Origin: Micractinium sp. NFX-FRZ
Taxonomy: Eukaryota; Chlorophyta; Trebouxiophyceae; Chlorellales; Chlorellaceae
NCBI GenBank assembly: GCA_029339195.1
Contig: JAPTJF010000074.1
Span: forward strand, 113,622-177,621
Reading direction: 5' to 3'
DNA length: 64,000 nt
Part shown: positions 10,279 through 20,400 of the stretch, piece after piece
Layout of the letters: each line of letters starts with the position of its first letter
Numbering within the stretch: the stretch's first letter is position 1
Notes under the pieces: generated by a model
What the model was told of the DNA's origin: nothing
Seen by the model: only the letters and a program-made list of their open reading frames with translations
Databases searched by the model: none
Position numbers and translations under genes: made by a program

Positions 10279-13200
10279 ATGGCGGAGGACAGGCCGCCCG
10301 TCAAGCCGGCGCGCAACGTGGCCTACTTCTTCGATGAGGAGCTGTGCAACTACAACTATGGCGGTGGCAACCCCATGCGGCCCCACCGGCACCGCCTGAC
10401 AACCAACCTGGTGAAGGGCTACGGGCTGGACGAGAAAATGCGCGTGTTCAGGCCGCCGCCCCGCAGCCGCGAGGAGATCATGTACTTTCACGCCGACGGT
10501 GAGCGGGGCAGGGGGAGGGGCGTGGGCATCGCGGGATGCAGCAGGGTTTTTTTGGCGGCAGCTGCGGCAGCTGGCGGTGGCGGCAGGGTTGGCCTGGTGC
10601 TTGTGTGGCACTGTAGCTGGAGCGTGCCGGCCCCCACACACATGAATCATCCTGCCGCCCCCAGCGCCGCTCTCCGGAATGCCTCAGCCGCTGCCAGGGC
10701 TGCCTGCCTCTCTGCTGCCCTCGTCCGCAGGTGGCAGTCCCCCCTGCTGCCTGTAGCATACCACACCTTCATGGCCCACGTTCATGGCCCGCCCTGTCTT
10801 CTGCCCTGCTGGCCACCTTCTGTGCCGGTCCCTCTGTGCTGCCTCCTCCTCCCCTGCTCTGCTCCCGGTCCAGTGCAACACCTGCCCCACTGGTTGTGTG
10901 ATGTTTGGACCCTTCCCTCATGCTGATTGGTGGTCGTATCTGCTCACTACGTCCCTCCCACAGACTATGTCGACTTCCTGACCAGTGTGACCCCGGAGAA
11001 CCAGGAGGAGTTCATGATGCAGGTGGGGGCTGGGCGGGGGGCTGCCGCTGGGTGCCACTCGTGGAGGGGTGGGACGGGGTGGGCGCAGGAGATGTGGGGG
11101 AGGCTTGGCTGGCTGCAGGTTCCTCTCTCTGTCCTGCTATCTATGGCTGCTGGGCACTGCTGCTGCTTGGCGCACGCTGCTGCCGCTGCTGCCGGCTCTG
11201 CTGCCTTGCCGCTGCGGCCGCCGCTCACCGCTGCTAAGGCTGCCTCCACTGCCGTCGCCGCCTTTGCTTGCCCCTGTTGACCTGCCTGCTCACCGCCCCC
11301 TGCCTGCCCCTGCCTCCCAATCATCTCCAGATGCGCCGCTTCAACCTGGGCCCCGTGGGCGAGGCGGACTGCCCCGTGTTTGACGGCATGATGGAGTACT
11401 TCCAGGTGGGTTTGGAAATGTACCATGAAGCAGTTGCTTTGAGGGCCATGAACAGGGGGAGGGGGAGGTGCAAGCGGTCGGTGATGCGACTTGGTTTGTG
11501 TGCATCTCACAGATGAGGGCTGGTGGCGTGATGCAGTAGTTTCTACAAAGTAGGATCTTGGAGGCACTCAAGGAGAGAAGAGGGTGTTCCGGCTGTGCAC
11601 ATGCTGATCTTGCAGAAATGGCGCCCCTGCTTGGCTGCTGCCCCTCTGCAGATCTACTCTGGCGGCAGCGTGGGCGGCGCCACCCTGATCAACAACGGGG
11701 ATGCGGAGATTGTTATGAACTGGAGCGGGGGGATGCACCACGCCAAGAAGGGGGAGGCCTCAGGTGGGTGCAGCCGAGGGGGAGGGACTGTGAGTTAGTT
11801 GGGGTTGTTTGCATATCAGGGCAGGCAAAGGGTGGGCAGTGGGTTGAGGGCATGAGCTGGAGGGACGGCATGCACCGCGCAAGAAGCGGAGGCGTCGGCG
11901 AAGCGGAGTACCTATCTGGGCAGGGCAGGCCAGGAATGCGAGGGTGGGGCAGCAGTTTTGGGCGACAAGTGGGGCAGGCAGCACAGAGCGGGGCAGGGCG
12001 AGCGGCAGGCGAGGTTGGGGGGGGGGGTGGAGCGGCGATGTTTAGAGGGCATGAGGAGGGAGCCGATGAGGCACTGGCATGGAGCGATGGGGGCCTGCCC
12101 TCCCCGCTCCCTGCATTGCCCCCCTCCTCCCCATGCCTGCCCGCCCTGCACCCCCACTGCCCTGCTCTACTGCAGGCTTCTGCCTCATCAACAACATGGT
12201 TCTGGCCTCAGCTAAGCATCGCCGGACCCACTCCCACTCACCTGTCTTCCTTCCCTCGTGCCCTGCCCCCCTCCTGTCCCCAGGCTTCTGCTACATCAAC
12301 GACATCGTGCTGGCCATACTGGAGCTGCTCAAGGTCCACCAGCGGTGAGTGCTGTGTGCTATTGTTCGGGGCGGCACCCCTGGTGGGGCGGCACCACGTG
12401 TGCAGGGCGTGGCCATCTTCCAGCCAGCCGCTGCCCCCTGTACCTGCATGCCCATGGCTTTTGTCCGACTGGGTTTCATCCCACGGCGGTCCTCATGAAC
12501 CCTGCCTCCGCTCTCCGCCATCGAATTGTTAGTGAACAGCCCTCCTATTACTGCCCTGCCCCTGTCTGCCCGCGCGCAGCGTGCTGTACGTGGACATCGA
12601 CATCCACCACGGCGACGGCGTGGAGGAGGCGTTCTACACCACCAACCGCGTCATGACCGTGTCGTTCCACAAGTATGGAGACTTCTTCCCCGGCACCGGC
12701 GCCCTAGGTGAGTTGCATGTGTATGTGTGTTGTGACGAAGGGGGCGGGGGGAGGTGTGTGTGCGTGTCACAGTGCAGAGAGTGCTTGTTGGGACTCCAGC
12801 ACCCCGAATGAGAACGGCGCTCGAGGGCTGTGGCATGTTTGTGCTGCTGCGGCTCTAGGGCCAGGTTGCTGGCAGCAGGGTTGATGCCAGGGCCAGGGCG
12901 CGTGGTACTTGTTGTGGGGGCGCTGGCGGCCCCGCTGGCAGGTGGCATGGCTCATGCTGTGGGCAAGCTGTGCACAGCTTGAAAGGTGCGCCCTCCGTCC
13001 TGTGCCACCTGCTGACCTGCTTCCGTGCCCCGTCCCCCTGGCCCTCCACCTCCCTCTGCAGGCGACACGGGGCACGAGGAGGGGAAGCTGTACAGCGTGA
13101 ACGTTCCGCTGCAGGAGGGGATGGACGACGAGTCGTACAAGTATGTGTATGAGCCCGTCATGCAGAAGGTGAGGCGGGGGCGGGGTGGTGGTGCTTTGGT

Positions 13201-16200
13201 TTGTAGGAGGGGAATGTGGGAGGGGATGGATGAGTTCACGTGATACGTGTTATATAAAAGAGCCGGTCATGCGGAAGGTGAGGCGGGGGCGGGGTGGGGG
13301 GTGCTGTGGGGTGGTGGGGGGGGGTGCAGGACAGGTTGCCAGATCAAGGGCTGCACATGTGAATGTGCCGGGCATGCAGAAGGTGAGGCAGGGTGGGGGG
13401 GCAAGACATGCGGGGTGGGGCTGCACGAAGGGAGTACGGGAGTGAGGAGGATGAACAGGGCATCCATGCCACGAAAAATGTGTCATATCATGAGCCTGTC
13501 ATGCACCGGGCAAGGGCAGGGTAGAAATGTGATGGGAGTGCAGGAGGGGATGGGCGGTTAGTCGTGCCCAGCCGGTCATGGTGCAGACGGTGCCGTCCCT
13601 CAGAGAGGAAGAGGGAGAGGGGCGGGGGAGGGCGGCGAGGCACAGGATGCATGTGTATAGCCCGCATTGCCGTGTGCTGCGGCGCCCCCCGCCTGCCGCA
13701 CCTGCTCCCCACTCCCCCCTCCCTTCTCTCAACCCTCGCCTCTCACTTTTAACCAGGCGGCGATGCAGCTTGTGGTACCCCAACCATTTTCTTTCCGCTG
13801 ACCACTAGTAGCGCCGTCTTATTTCTCATTTAACTCGCCCTTCTTCCCGTTCCAACGTGCCTCCCCCGGGGCAGGTGATGGAGCTGTACCAGCCAGGCGC
13901 CATTGTGATGTGCTGCGGCGCCGACTCGCTGTCGGGGGACAAGCTGGGCTGCTTCAACCTCTCCATCCAGGTGAGGGACCAGAGGGCGGGGTGTGAGTGG
14001 GAAAAGGCTGTGTGTGGGGCGTGCAAGTGTGGGATGAGGGGGCAGAGGGCGGGGTGTGAGCGGGAAAGGACGGGGTGTGGGTGTGTGAAAGTGTGGGGTG
14101 AGCGGGGCCAGGTTGCAGTGCTTCAACCTACCCATCAACCTACCCATTTATGCAAGGGCCCGGGGGGCAGGCGCAGGCAGCGGAATTGGGTGCGAGCAAC
14201 CTTTGCTTTGTTGCTCATTTAGCGCCTCCGCCCTCGCATGCGGCTGAGGCCTTTGCACCCACGTGCATATGCCCCGCCCCACCGCTCCCACCCGGCTGCA
14301 GGGCCACTCCGCCTGCATCGAGTTCCTGTCCCGCTTCAATGTGCCCATGCTGCTGCTGGGCGGCGGCGGCTACACGATGCGCAACGTGTCGCGCTGCTGG
14401 TGCTACGAGACGGGCCGCATGCTGGGGCTGGACCTGCCTGATGAGTGAGTCCCTGGCCTTTCTAGACGCGACAGTGCCTTTTTCCTCACGGGGGCGTGTC
14501 AGGGGGTCGGCACCAGCTGTTGGCGGTGGGTTGAAACAGCGCCTGTGCTGGGGCTGGACTTGCCCGTTCACAGCGAGGAGGGAGTGGGTGTGTCAACCCA
14601 GGCCCTTGGGGGCTGCCGCGCCTGCCCGCCTGCCCGCCTGCCTGCCTCCCCTACATGCCACCGCCCACCTCGCTCCCCCCTCCCCTGCCACCTGACTGCC
14701 CCCCTTCCCCTCCCTCGAACCGCCTGGCCTGGCCTGTGCTGCAGCATACCTGAGAAGGGCGCCGATGAGTACGACTATTTCATGGACACACACAAGCTGA
14801 GGATTGCGGGTGAGCTCACATCTGCGAGTTGTGCTGTATAGGAGTGTCAACAGAATGGGGGCTTGCGTGTTGGGGCACACACAAGCTGGCGGGGGGGGGG
14901 TGCGTGTTGGTTCTTTGTTTTTGGTGAACAAGGCGGGGACGTGCACAATGTCATGCTTCACAGTTACACACAGACACACACACAAGTTGAGCATCGCGCC
15001 AGCCGTGATCTTCCATTCCAGCAGCCGTGGCCACGCACACCATACCCCTTCTCCCTCCACTCGATTTGCAGTCTTCAACATGAAGACTCCCCCGCCCCAG
15101 ACACGCGCGCAGAAGCCTGTAGTGCATCTGCGCCCTTCCTCCTTCTCCTCACACACACACACGTGCACACACGCACCTCAATGCACCCTCCCCCCCTGCC
15201 TGCAGTGTCTAACATGAAGAACGCCAACACGCGGGAGAGCCTGGAGCGCATCCGCACCACGGTGCTGGAGAACCTGGCAGCCATGCCGCCGGCGCCCTCG
15301 GCACAGATGGCGCCCGTGCCGCCCAAGCTGGAGCAGGTGGGGCGGCGGGGCAGGGAGGGCCTCGGGACGAGGGACTGGGGCATGGTCGGGGTTGAGGGTG
15401 GAAGGGCAGTGGACAGGGCGGGAGAGGGAGGGGCACCCCCGCCACATGCGTGCCACCTCTTGCTGTCTTTATGATTTTAGCCTTCCTCGCCCCCACGAGG
15501 CGTGGGTCGGCGTCCAGGCCTATAATAATGAGCAGCCGCTTCCCCTTCATTCTCTCCCCACGATCCCTACGATTCCTACTCACTTGCTCCCCTCCCCTCC
15601 CCTCCCCTCGACAACAGGAGGAGCTGCCTGAGGAGGAGATGGACGCGCGGGGCGGCGGCCAGGCGTATGACGAGCGGCGGGTGGCGCGGGAGGACGATGT
15701 GGGCGATGATGAGCGGGATGATGTGAAGGCGGCGCGGGACGAGGCCAACGCGGGGGCGGCGGCGGCGGCGGCGCACGCGCACGGCTTTGAGCCCGCCATG
15801 CCGGTGAGGGCGGGGTGGGGGGCGGGGTGGGGGTGGGGCGGGATTGCGCAGGGCGGACAGGGTGTGTGCTGCTCTGGCTGGCTGCCACTGCCCACGCGGC
15901 TCCCGACGCGGTGCACCCCCGCATCGCTCATGCACGCATTGTAGCTCGCATTCTCGCTGCCTGCCAGCCTACCTGCAGTAGCTGTGCCTGGCAGGCCGGC
16001 CCTGCATGCTCAGTGATGACCAGCCATGTCGACGGGCGGACTGACCCCTTGTTGATGAGTGTCGACTGTACCGGCAAGGCCCCCCGCTTGCGGGGCGGCT
16101 GCGCCCTGAGAGCACCGCCGCCGCTTTGCCTGCACCCTGCCTGGCTGATTCCGCTTTTGCTGCCTCGCATTGTGTCCTGCATGCTGCCCGCCCCTGCCAT

Positions 16201-16645
16201 TGCTCAAGCACTTAATGCATGGCTTGTCCCCCCTATTTGAATCGTGGCCAGGCTCGGGCCGCACATCTCACCCTGCCAAACAACTGACTGCGCTCTGCAT
16301 CCCTCGCTGCCGCAGGCTCCAGTGAAGCAGGAACCGGCCGCGGCACCTGCACCTGCGGCACCTGGCGCGGCGCCTGCCGACAGCGATGCCGCTTATCTCA
16401 ACGGAGCAACCGCGCCTGCAGCTGCCCCAGCGGCAGCAGCAGCAGCGCCTGCAGCCGCCGCTCCGGCCCCCGATGTCGCGGCGCCGGTGCAGCAGCCTGC
16501 AGCGCCGGTGGCAGCGCAGCCGCAGCCGCCCGCTGCGGCGCCTGAAGCTCCGGTGGCAGCGGCGCCTGCCGCTGAGGCTGCGCTGCACGCTGCTGCCCCC
16601 CCTGCTGCCGACGCTGCGCCTGACGGCATGCACATCGACGGCTGA
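10279..16645 (+). CDS. RPD3: class I (RPD3-type) histone deacetylase
   Basis: Thirteen exons: 10279-10498, 10964-11022, 11331-11405, 11652-11763, 12284-12344, 12580-12707, 13062-13168, 13875-13970, 14302-14444, 14745-14809, 15206-15336, 15618-15803, 16316-16645. They sum to 571 codons (570 residues). The zinc-dependent deacetylase domain covers roughly residues 10-380. It contains the tandem active-site histidines ([12 protein letters not shown]), the metal-site motif [43 protein letters not shown] and the catalytic-tyrosine loop [14 protein letters not shown]. All are intact, so the enzyme should remove acetyl groups from histone lysines in the nucleus. The C-terminal ~170 residues are acidic and then Ala/Pro-rich low complexity with a VKQE motif (SUMO consensus type). 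Several introns carry decayed copies of neighbouring exon ends, listed separately. Confidence 0.96.
11851..11903 (+). repeat. decayed copy of HDAC exon 4 3' end
   Basis: This intron segment resembles 11713-11766, the end of exon 4 (GMHHAKK...EAS) with its donor. The copy reads through equivalents of CATGCACC and GCAAGAAG, with scattered substitutions and a lost GT donor. Confidence 0.7.
12171..12210 (+). repeat. duplicate 5' half of HDAC exon 5
   Basis: About 110 bp upstream of exon 5, an acceptor CTGCAG is followed by sequence coding [11 protein letters not shown]; the true exon codes [11 protein letters not shown]. Resemblance stops after about 30 bases, and I see no good donor downstream. 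It is best read as a relict duplicate or cryptic exon. Confidence 0.75.
13212..13590 (+). repeat. multiple decayed copies of HDAC exon 7 3' end and donor
   Basis: The end of exon 7 (original about 13115-13185, coding EPVMQK then GTGAGG) recurs in the following intron. Copies lie at about 13216-13297, 13371-13400, 13450-13520 and 13539-13585. The first is the best preserved, keeping an upstream AGGGGATGGA block, the GTCATGCGGAAGGTGAGG donor and a GGGGGCGGGGTGG tail. Confidence 0.8.
14105..14135 (+). repeat. decayed copy of HDAC exon 8 3' end
   Basis: The segment GTGCTTCAACCTACCCATC matches the end of exon 8 near 13948-13970 (GCTGCTTCAACCTCTCCATC). The surrounding GGGCGGGGTGTGAG intron start is also repeated near 13985 and 14047. 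Confidence 0.65.
14543..14576 (+). repeat. decayed copy of HDAC exon 9 3' end
   Basis: TGCTGGGGCTGGACTTGCCC at about 14546 repeats the exon 9 end near 14419 (TGCTGGGGCTGGACCTGCCT). The donor is not preserved. Confidence 0.7.
14868..14997 (+). repeat. two decayed copies of HDAC exon 10 3' end
   Basis: ACACACAAGCTG at about 14876 and ACACACAAGTTGAGCATCGC at about 14978 repeat the exon 10 end near 14788-14812 (ACACACAAGCTGAGGATTGC). Both are inside the following intron. Confidence 0.65.
15062..15086 (+). repeat. decayed copy of HDAC exon 11 acceptor and start
   Basis: TTGCAGTCTTCAACATGAAG at about 15065 resembles the true exon 11 boundary TGCAGTGTCTAACATGAAG near 15201. It is an intact-looking AG acceptor 137 bp upstream of the real one. 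Confidence 0.7.
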
Positions 16646-17403
16646 GGCACACATGCGGGAGTGGCACAGTGAAAGCCTGCTATGCCCTGCATTCCGCCCC
16701 TCTAGTTGCCCAACCGCTTGGCACGCGTGCATCTGATCTCTGCACCGCTGAAAGATTGAACCTTGAGTAATCCACATCTTCTCGAGCTTGTGGCTGCCAG
16801 TGCCACTAGCCGTGTTGTGGGCAAGGGTCTGTGGGCCTGAGGGCACGTGAATTGAAACAGCTAGCAAGCAGCGCTGGCAGGAGTGGCGCTGACACTGATG
16901 CTTGGGGTGGGGGACACACGGGCGGGAGTCGGGTACTGCAAGCAGATCTGTACAAGAGTGGGCCCGCCTCTGCCCACATGTGGCTGCAGGCTGTGCCGCC
17001 ACTGTTGCAGATTCAGATCAGACAAGGGGATCCACCCATCTGCCACAAAGCCCTGTCTGAACTGGTGTTACCCCCCACCGGCTGTGCCACCGCGCGTGAT
17101 CGTGCGGTCGAGGGCGAACAGTGTGCTGCAGAACTCTGAAGCGACAGGATGCGTCAGGAATAGGACATGGGGTGCGCCTATATACACAGGGAGCCAGACA
17201 AGCTACTTTCACAGATGGTGTCTGCCAGTGCACCAACCAGGCGCCGCGCCAGCTGCAGCTGGCTGCCGCATGCAGGCCTCAGCCGCGTCGCTTGCTAGAG
17301 TGACGGCGGTATACCGCGATGCTTGCAACGTATTGACGCACCATCTCGCCAGCTTCAGAGCCCTGTTTGAGAGCGACATGGGCAAGGGCCTCGAGTAAAG
17401 GGA
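16646..17403. other. intergenic, promoter of first cysteine-rich gene
   Basis: About 760 bp without a recognisable gene. A TATA-like CTATATACA lies at 17178-17186, roughly 220 bp before the next ATG. No TGTAA was seen after the HDAC stop. Confidence 0.5.
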
Positions 17404-20400
17404 ATGAGCTTCGTGCCTGGGCGCTGGGCGCAGCGGGTGCTGCAGCTCCTGCTGATCGCACATACAGCTGTAGCACAACCGGAAGTGGACATCACGAACC
17501 GTGAGTGCCGCTTGTCTGCACGGTACCAGCGGGACGCCGTGAGCGCTGAAATGCAGAAGCCCCCCCGGGTAAAGACGGGCAATGAGGATCTGCCCTCCGC
17601 AACGCTGCGCGCTGCACGCCGCCGCTGAACCAGCCAAGGCCAGGCGGTGGCAGCTGCGCCGCGTCTGCTGCCGCAGAGCTCGCATTCTACCTCCCGCCCC
17701 CTGCTTGCCTGCAGCCACCCTGGTTGTAGTTCTACAGGGCTGCCATCGATATTTGGAGGAAAACCAGGTGCGCCGCTTACACTCACAGGTATGGGCATGA
17801 TGTGCCTCCCTGCCCTGCCCTGCGGCTCTCCAGTTACGTTGGTACTGACGCAACCCTCGCTTCGGTGCGCCTGCAGGCGGGTGTGTCGGCCTGCAGCCAG
17901 GGTGCTGGGCTGGGCACCAGCAGCTGGCAGTGCCCCAACGCCTGCGCGCTGTTTTGGAAGGTGAGGCGGCGCCAGCAACACAGGCAGCCGGCAGCACGTG
18001 AGCAGCTGGGAGTGCACAGCTTCCGCTGACCAGCTGCTCCCATGGGAGCGCCTGCGCCTGCGCTTGCGCCTCGCCGCACCAGGCCTGCCAGCCTGCCTGC
18101 CTGTCATCAAACAAGACGGCTCCGATTCGATGCCCGCAGGCCATGCCGACGCAGTGCACCGGCACAATCGGCCAGCTGTACTCTGGGTTTGCAGACGCGC
18201 AGGGGCGCCCCATTGCAGACCCCTGGTGCGTTCGTGGGCGGGCTGGGGGCGCCCTTGCATGCTGGGGGGATGCATGTGGGCAGCCGTCACACAGCGGGGG
18301 CAGGCGCTGCCCGCCAGGCATGCCACCCAGTGCACAGCCCCCGCACGCAGCCGTCACACAGCTGGGGCAGGCGCTGCCCGCCAGGCGTGCCGCCCAGTGC
18401 ACCGCCCCCGCACGCACAGGTCTCACTTGCCGCGTGCTACAACCTCTTCTTGTGTGCAGGGCGTACTACAGCAAGCAGTGCCAGGGTGGCGCTGCTGGAG
18501 CTGCTGGCGGCACGGGCTCGCCTCCCGCTGGTGAGCCCTGCATGCTGTGGTTGCACCCGCCCAGCGTGCACGCCATGCACCAGGAGTGCGCTGGCTGAGC
18601 AGCGGTCGTCCCGCCCTGCCTGACCACCCCATGCTGTGGTTGTTCACGCCCTGCACGACCACCCCATGCTGTGGCTGGCCCGCCCTGCCTGTGCACCGCA
18701 CGCTGTGATTGCGCCCGCCCCTGCCGGAGGCTTGCATGCTGTGGGGTGGCACGCCCTGCATGACCACCCCATGCTGTGGGCGGCCCGCCTCGTGAACACC
18801 ACACCACGTGCTGCATGCAGTGTGCGGCACGCTGGCTGACCTGCCTGGCCTGTTCCGCCCTTCCCTGCCACGATTATGCTGCCCTGTGTGCCGCAGGCGG
18901 GGGGGACTGGGAGGTGGCGGAGGATGGAGGGGGCGACGTGGTGCAGGCATGCACTGCCTACGTTCACGGCGCGCAGGCAAGGGCTGGCGCGGGCCTGGTT
19001 GTCTGCGCCCCATGCGGCGCCTGCAGGTCCTTTCTGAGCAGGGGCCGGTGCCTGCAGTGTTGAACAGCAGCTGATTGGGGTTCAGCCGATGGGCCTTGCT
19101 TCTGTATTGCAGCTAATTGGGCAATAACATGACTGCCTGGGTGCCTTCATCATGGTGCAGGGCGGCGTGGAGGAGGCGTGCATGGGCAGCGCAGGCAGTC
19201 CCGGTTTGGGCACAGAGGCTTGGCTCTGCCCCACGGCCTGCCGCTCATTCTGGGAGGTGAGGTGGGGTGTGCTCTGCACTCGTGTTATCACCTGGTTTGT
19301 GTCCCGAAGGCAGCTGCGGTTGTGTGCGGCTGGCGGGTTGCGCGGCAAGGGCAGCTGTGGCTCAGGCTGCAGGCGGCGCCGCATCCCTGCAGTGCATGGT
19401 AGCAGTACCCCGCCTTGTTGAAAGGCATACGACCCAACCCAACCCAACCCTCACCAGCAAGCCCCCATCGCCCGGCCGCAGGCCATCCCAGCCCGCTGCG
19501 AAGCGGTGCTGGGCGAAACAAGCGCTGCTCTTGTGGACGCCCAGGGGCAGCCCCTGCCCGCTCCCTGGGCCTACTTCAAGCGCCTGTGCGACGCCGGCGG
19601 CGGCGGCAGCGGCGGCGGCACTCTGCCGCCCCTTGATCTTGGCGACCCTGCTAGCCCGGAGCCCATGCCAGCAGAGGCGGTGACAGGGGTAAGGGGCTGG
19701 GGGGGGTGGGAATGCCAGCATGAGAGGCATGCTGTGTGCTGTATGCGCCGCCTCCTTGCTGGAGGCGTGCCTTGGCTGCATGTGCTGGCCTGCTTGGACG
19801 AGGGTGCGCTTTGCCTGCAGGCAGGGAGCCTGTTAACCTGTGCGCCTCCCAGCTGGCCCCTTGCATGCCAACTTGGCAGCCCCGCGCGTGCAGCAGCCCA
19901 CGGCTTGCCGTGCAAAGCAGGGAGCCCCCGCATCCAACCATCCCCAAGCTCCCCAACCCCTCCCTGCTTGCTTGCAGATGGCCAGCACTTTTGAGTGCAA
20001 CACTTCAGCAGGCTTCCAGTGGATCACGCTCAACGCCAGCCTGGCCTCAATGGTGGACGGCAGCAGCAGCGGCAGCAGCAGCGGTGATGGCAGCCAGGAG
20101 GTCGGAGGTGAGGCAATGCGTGCCTGGGGCTGGCTTGGGTGCACGCGCCTGCTGTGCCCTGCCGTGCGTGCAAGCGAGGGCAGGAGAAGAAGAGGAGCAA
20201 GGGGCAGATCCAACCCACAGCCAAACCCAAAGTCAAGCATGTTGTGTGCTGTGCTATTGTACACGCACAGCATTGGCCCCGTTGATTGGGCAGCAAGCTT
20301 TTGTGAGAGGGCGTGCAGCCTGCCAGATGAATCGATCCAGCAACCCCCGGGCGCAGCTTCCTGCTGGCCTTCGCAACTCAATGCCCCCAGGCTGTGCCAT

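Noticed and set aside
17209..18426. 405-codon minus-strand frame
   Set aside because: It is antisense to exons 1-4 of the cysteine-rich copy A, whose splice sites and phases are consistent; the antisense protein has no recognisable features.
18281..18805. Regular repeats considered as a CRISPR-like array
   Set aside because: Units are degenerate, lack unique spacers of constant length, and sit in an intron of a eukaryotic gene.
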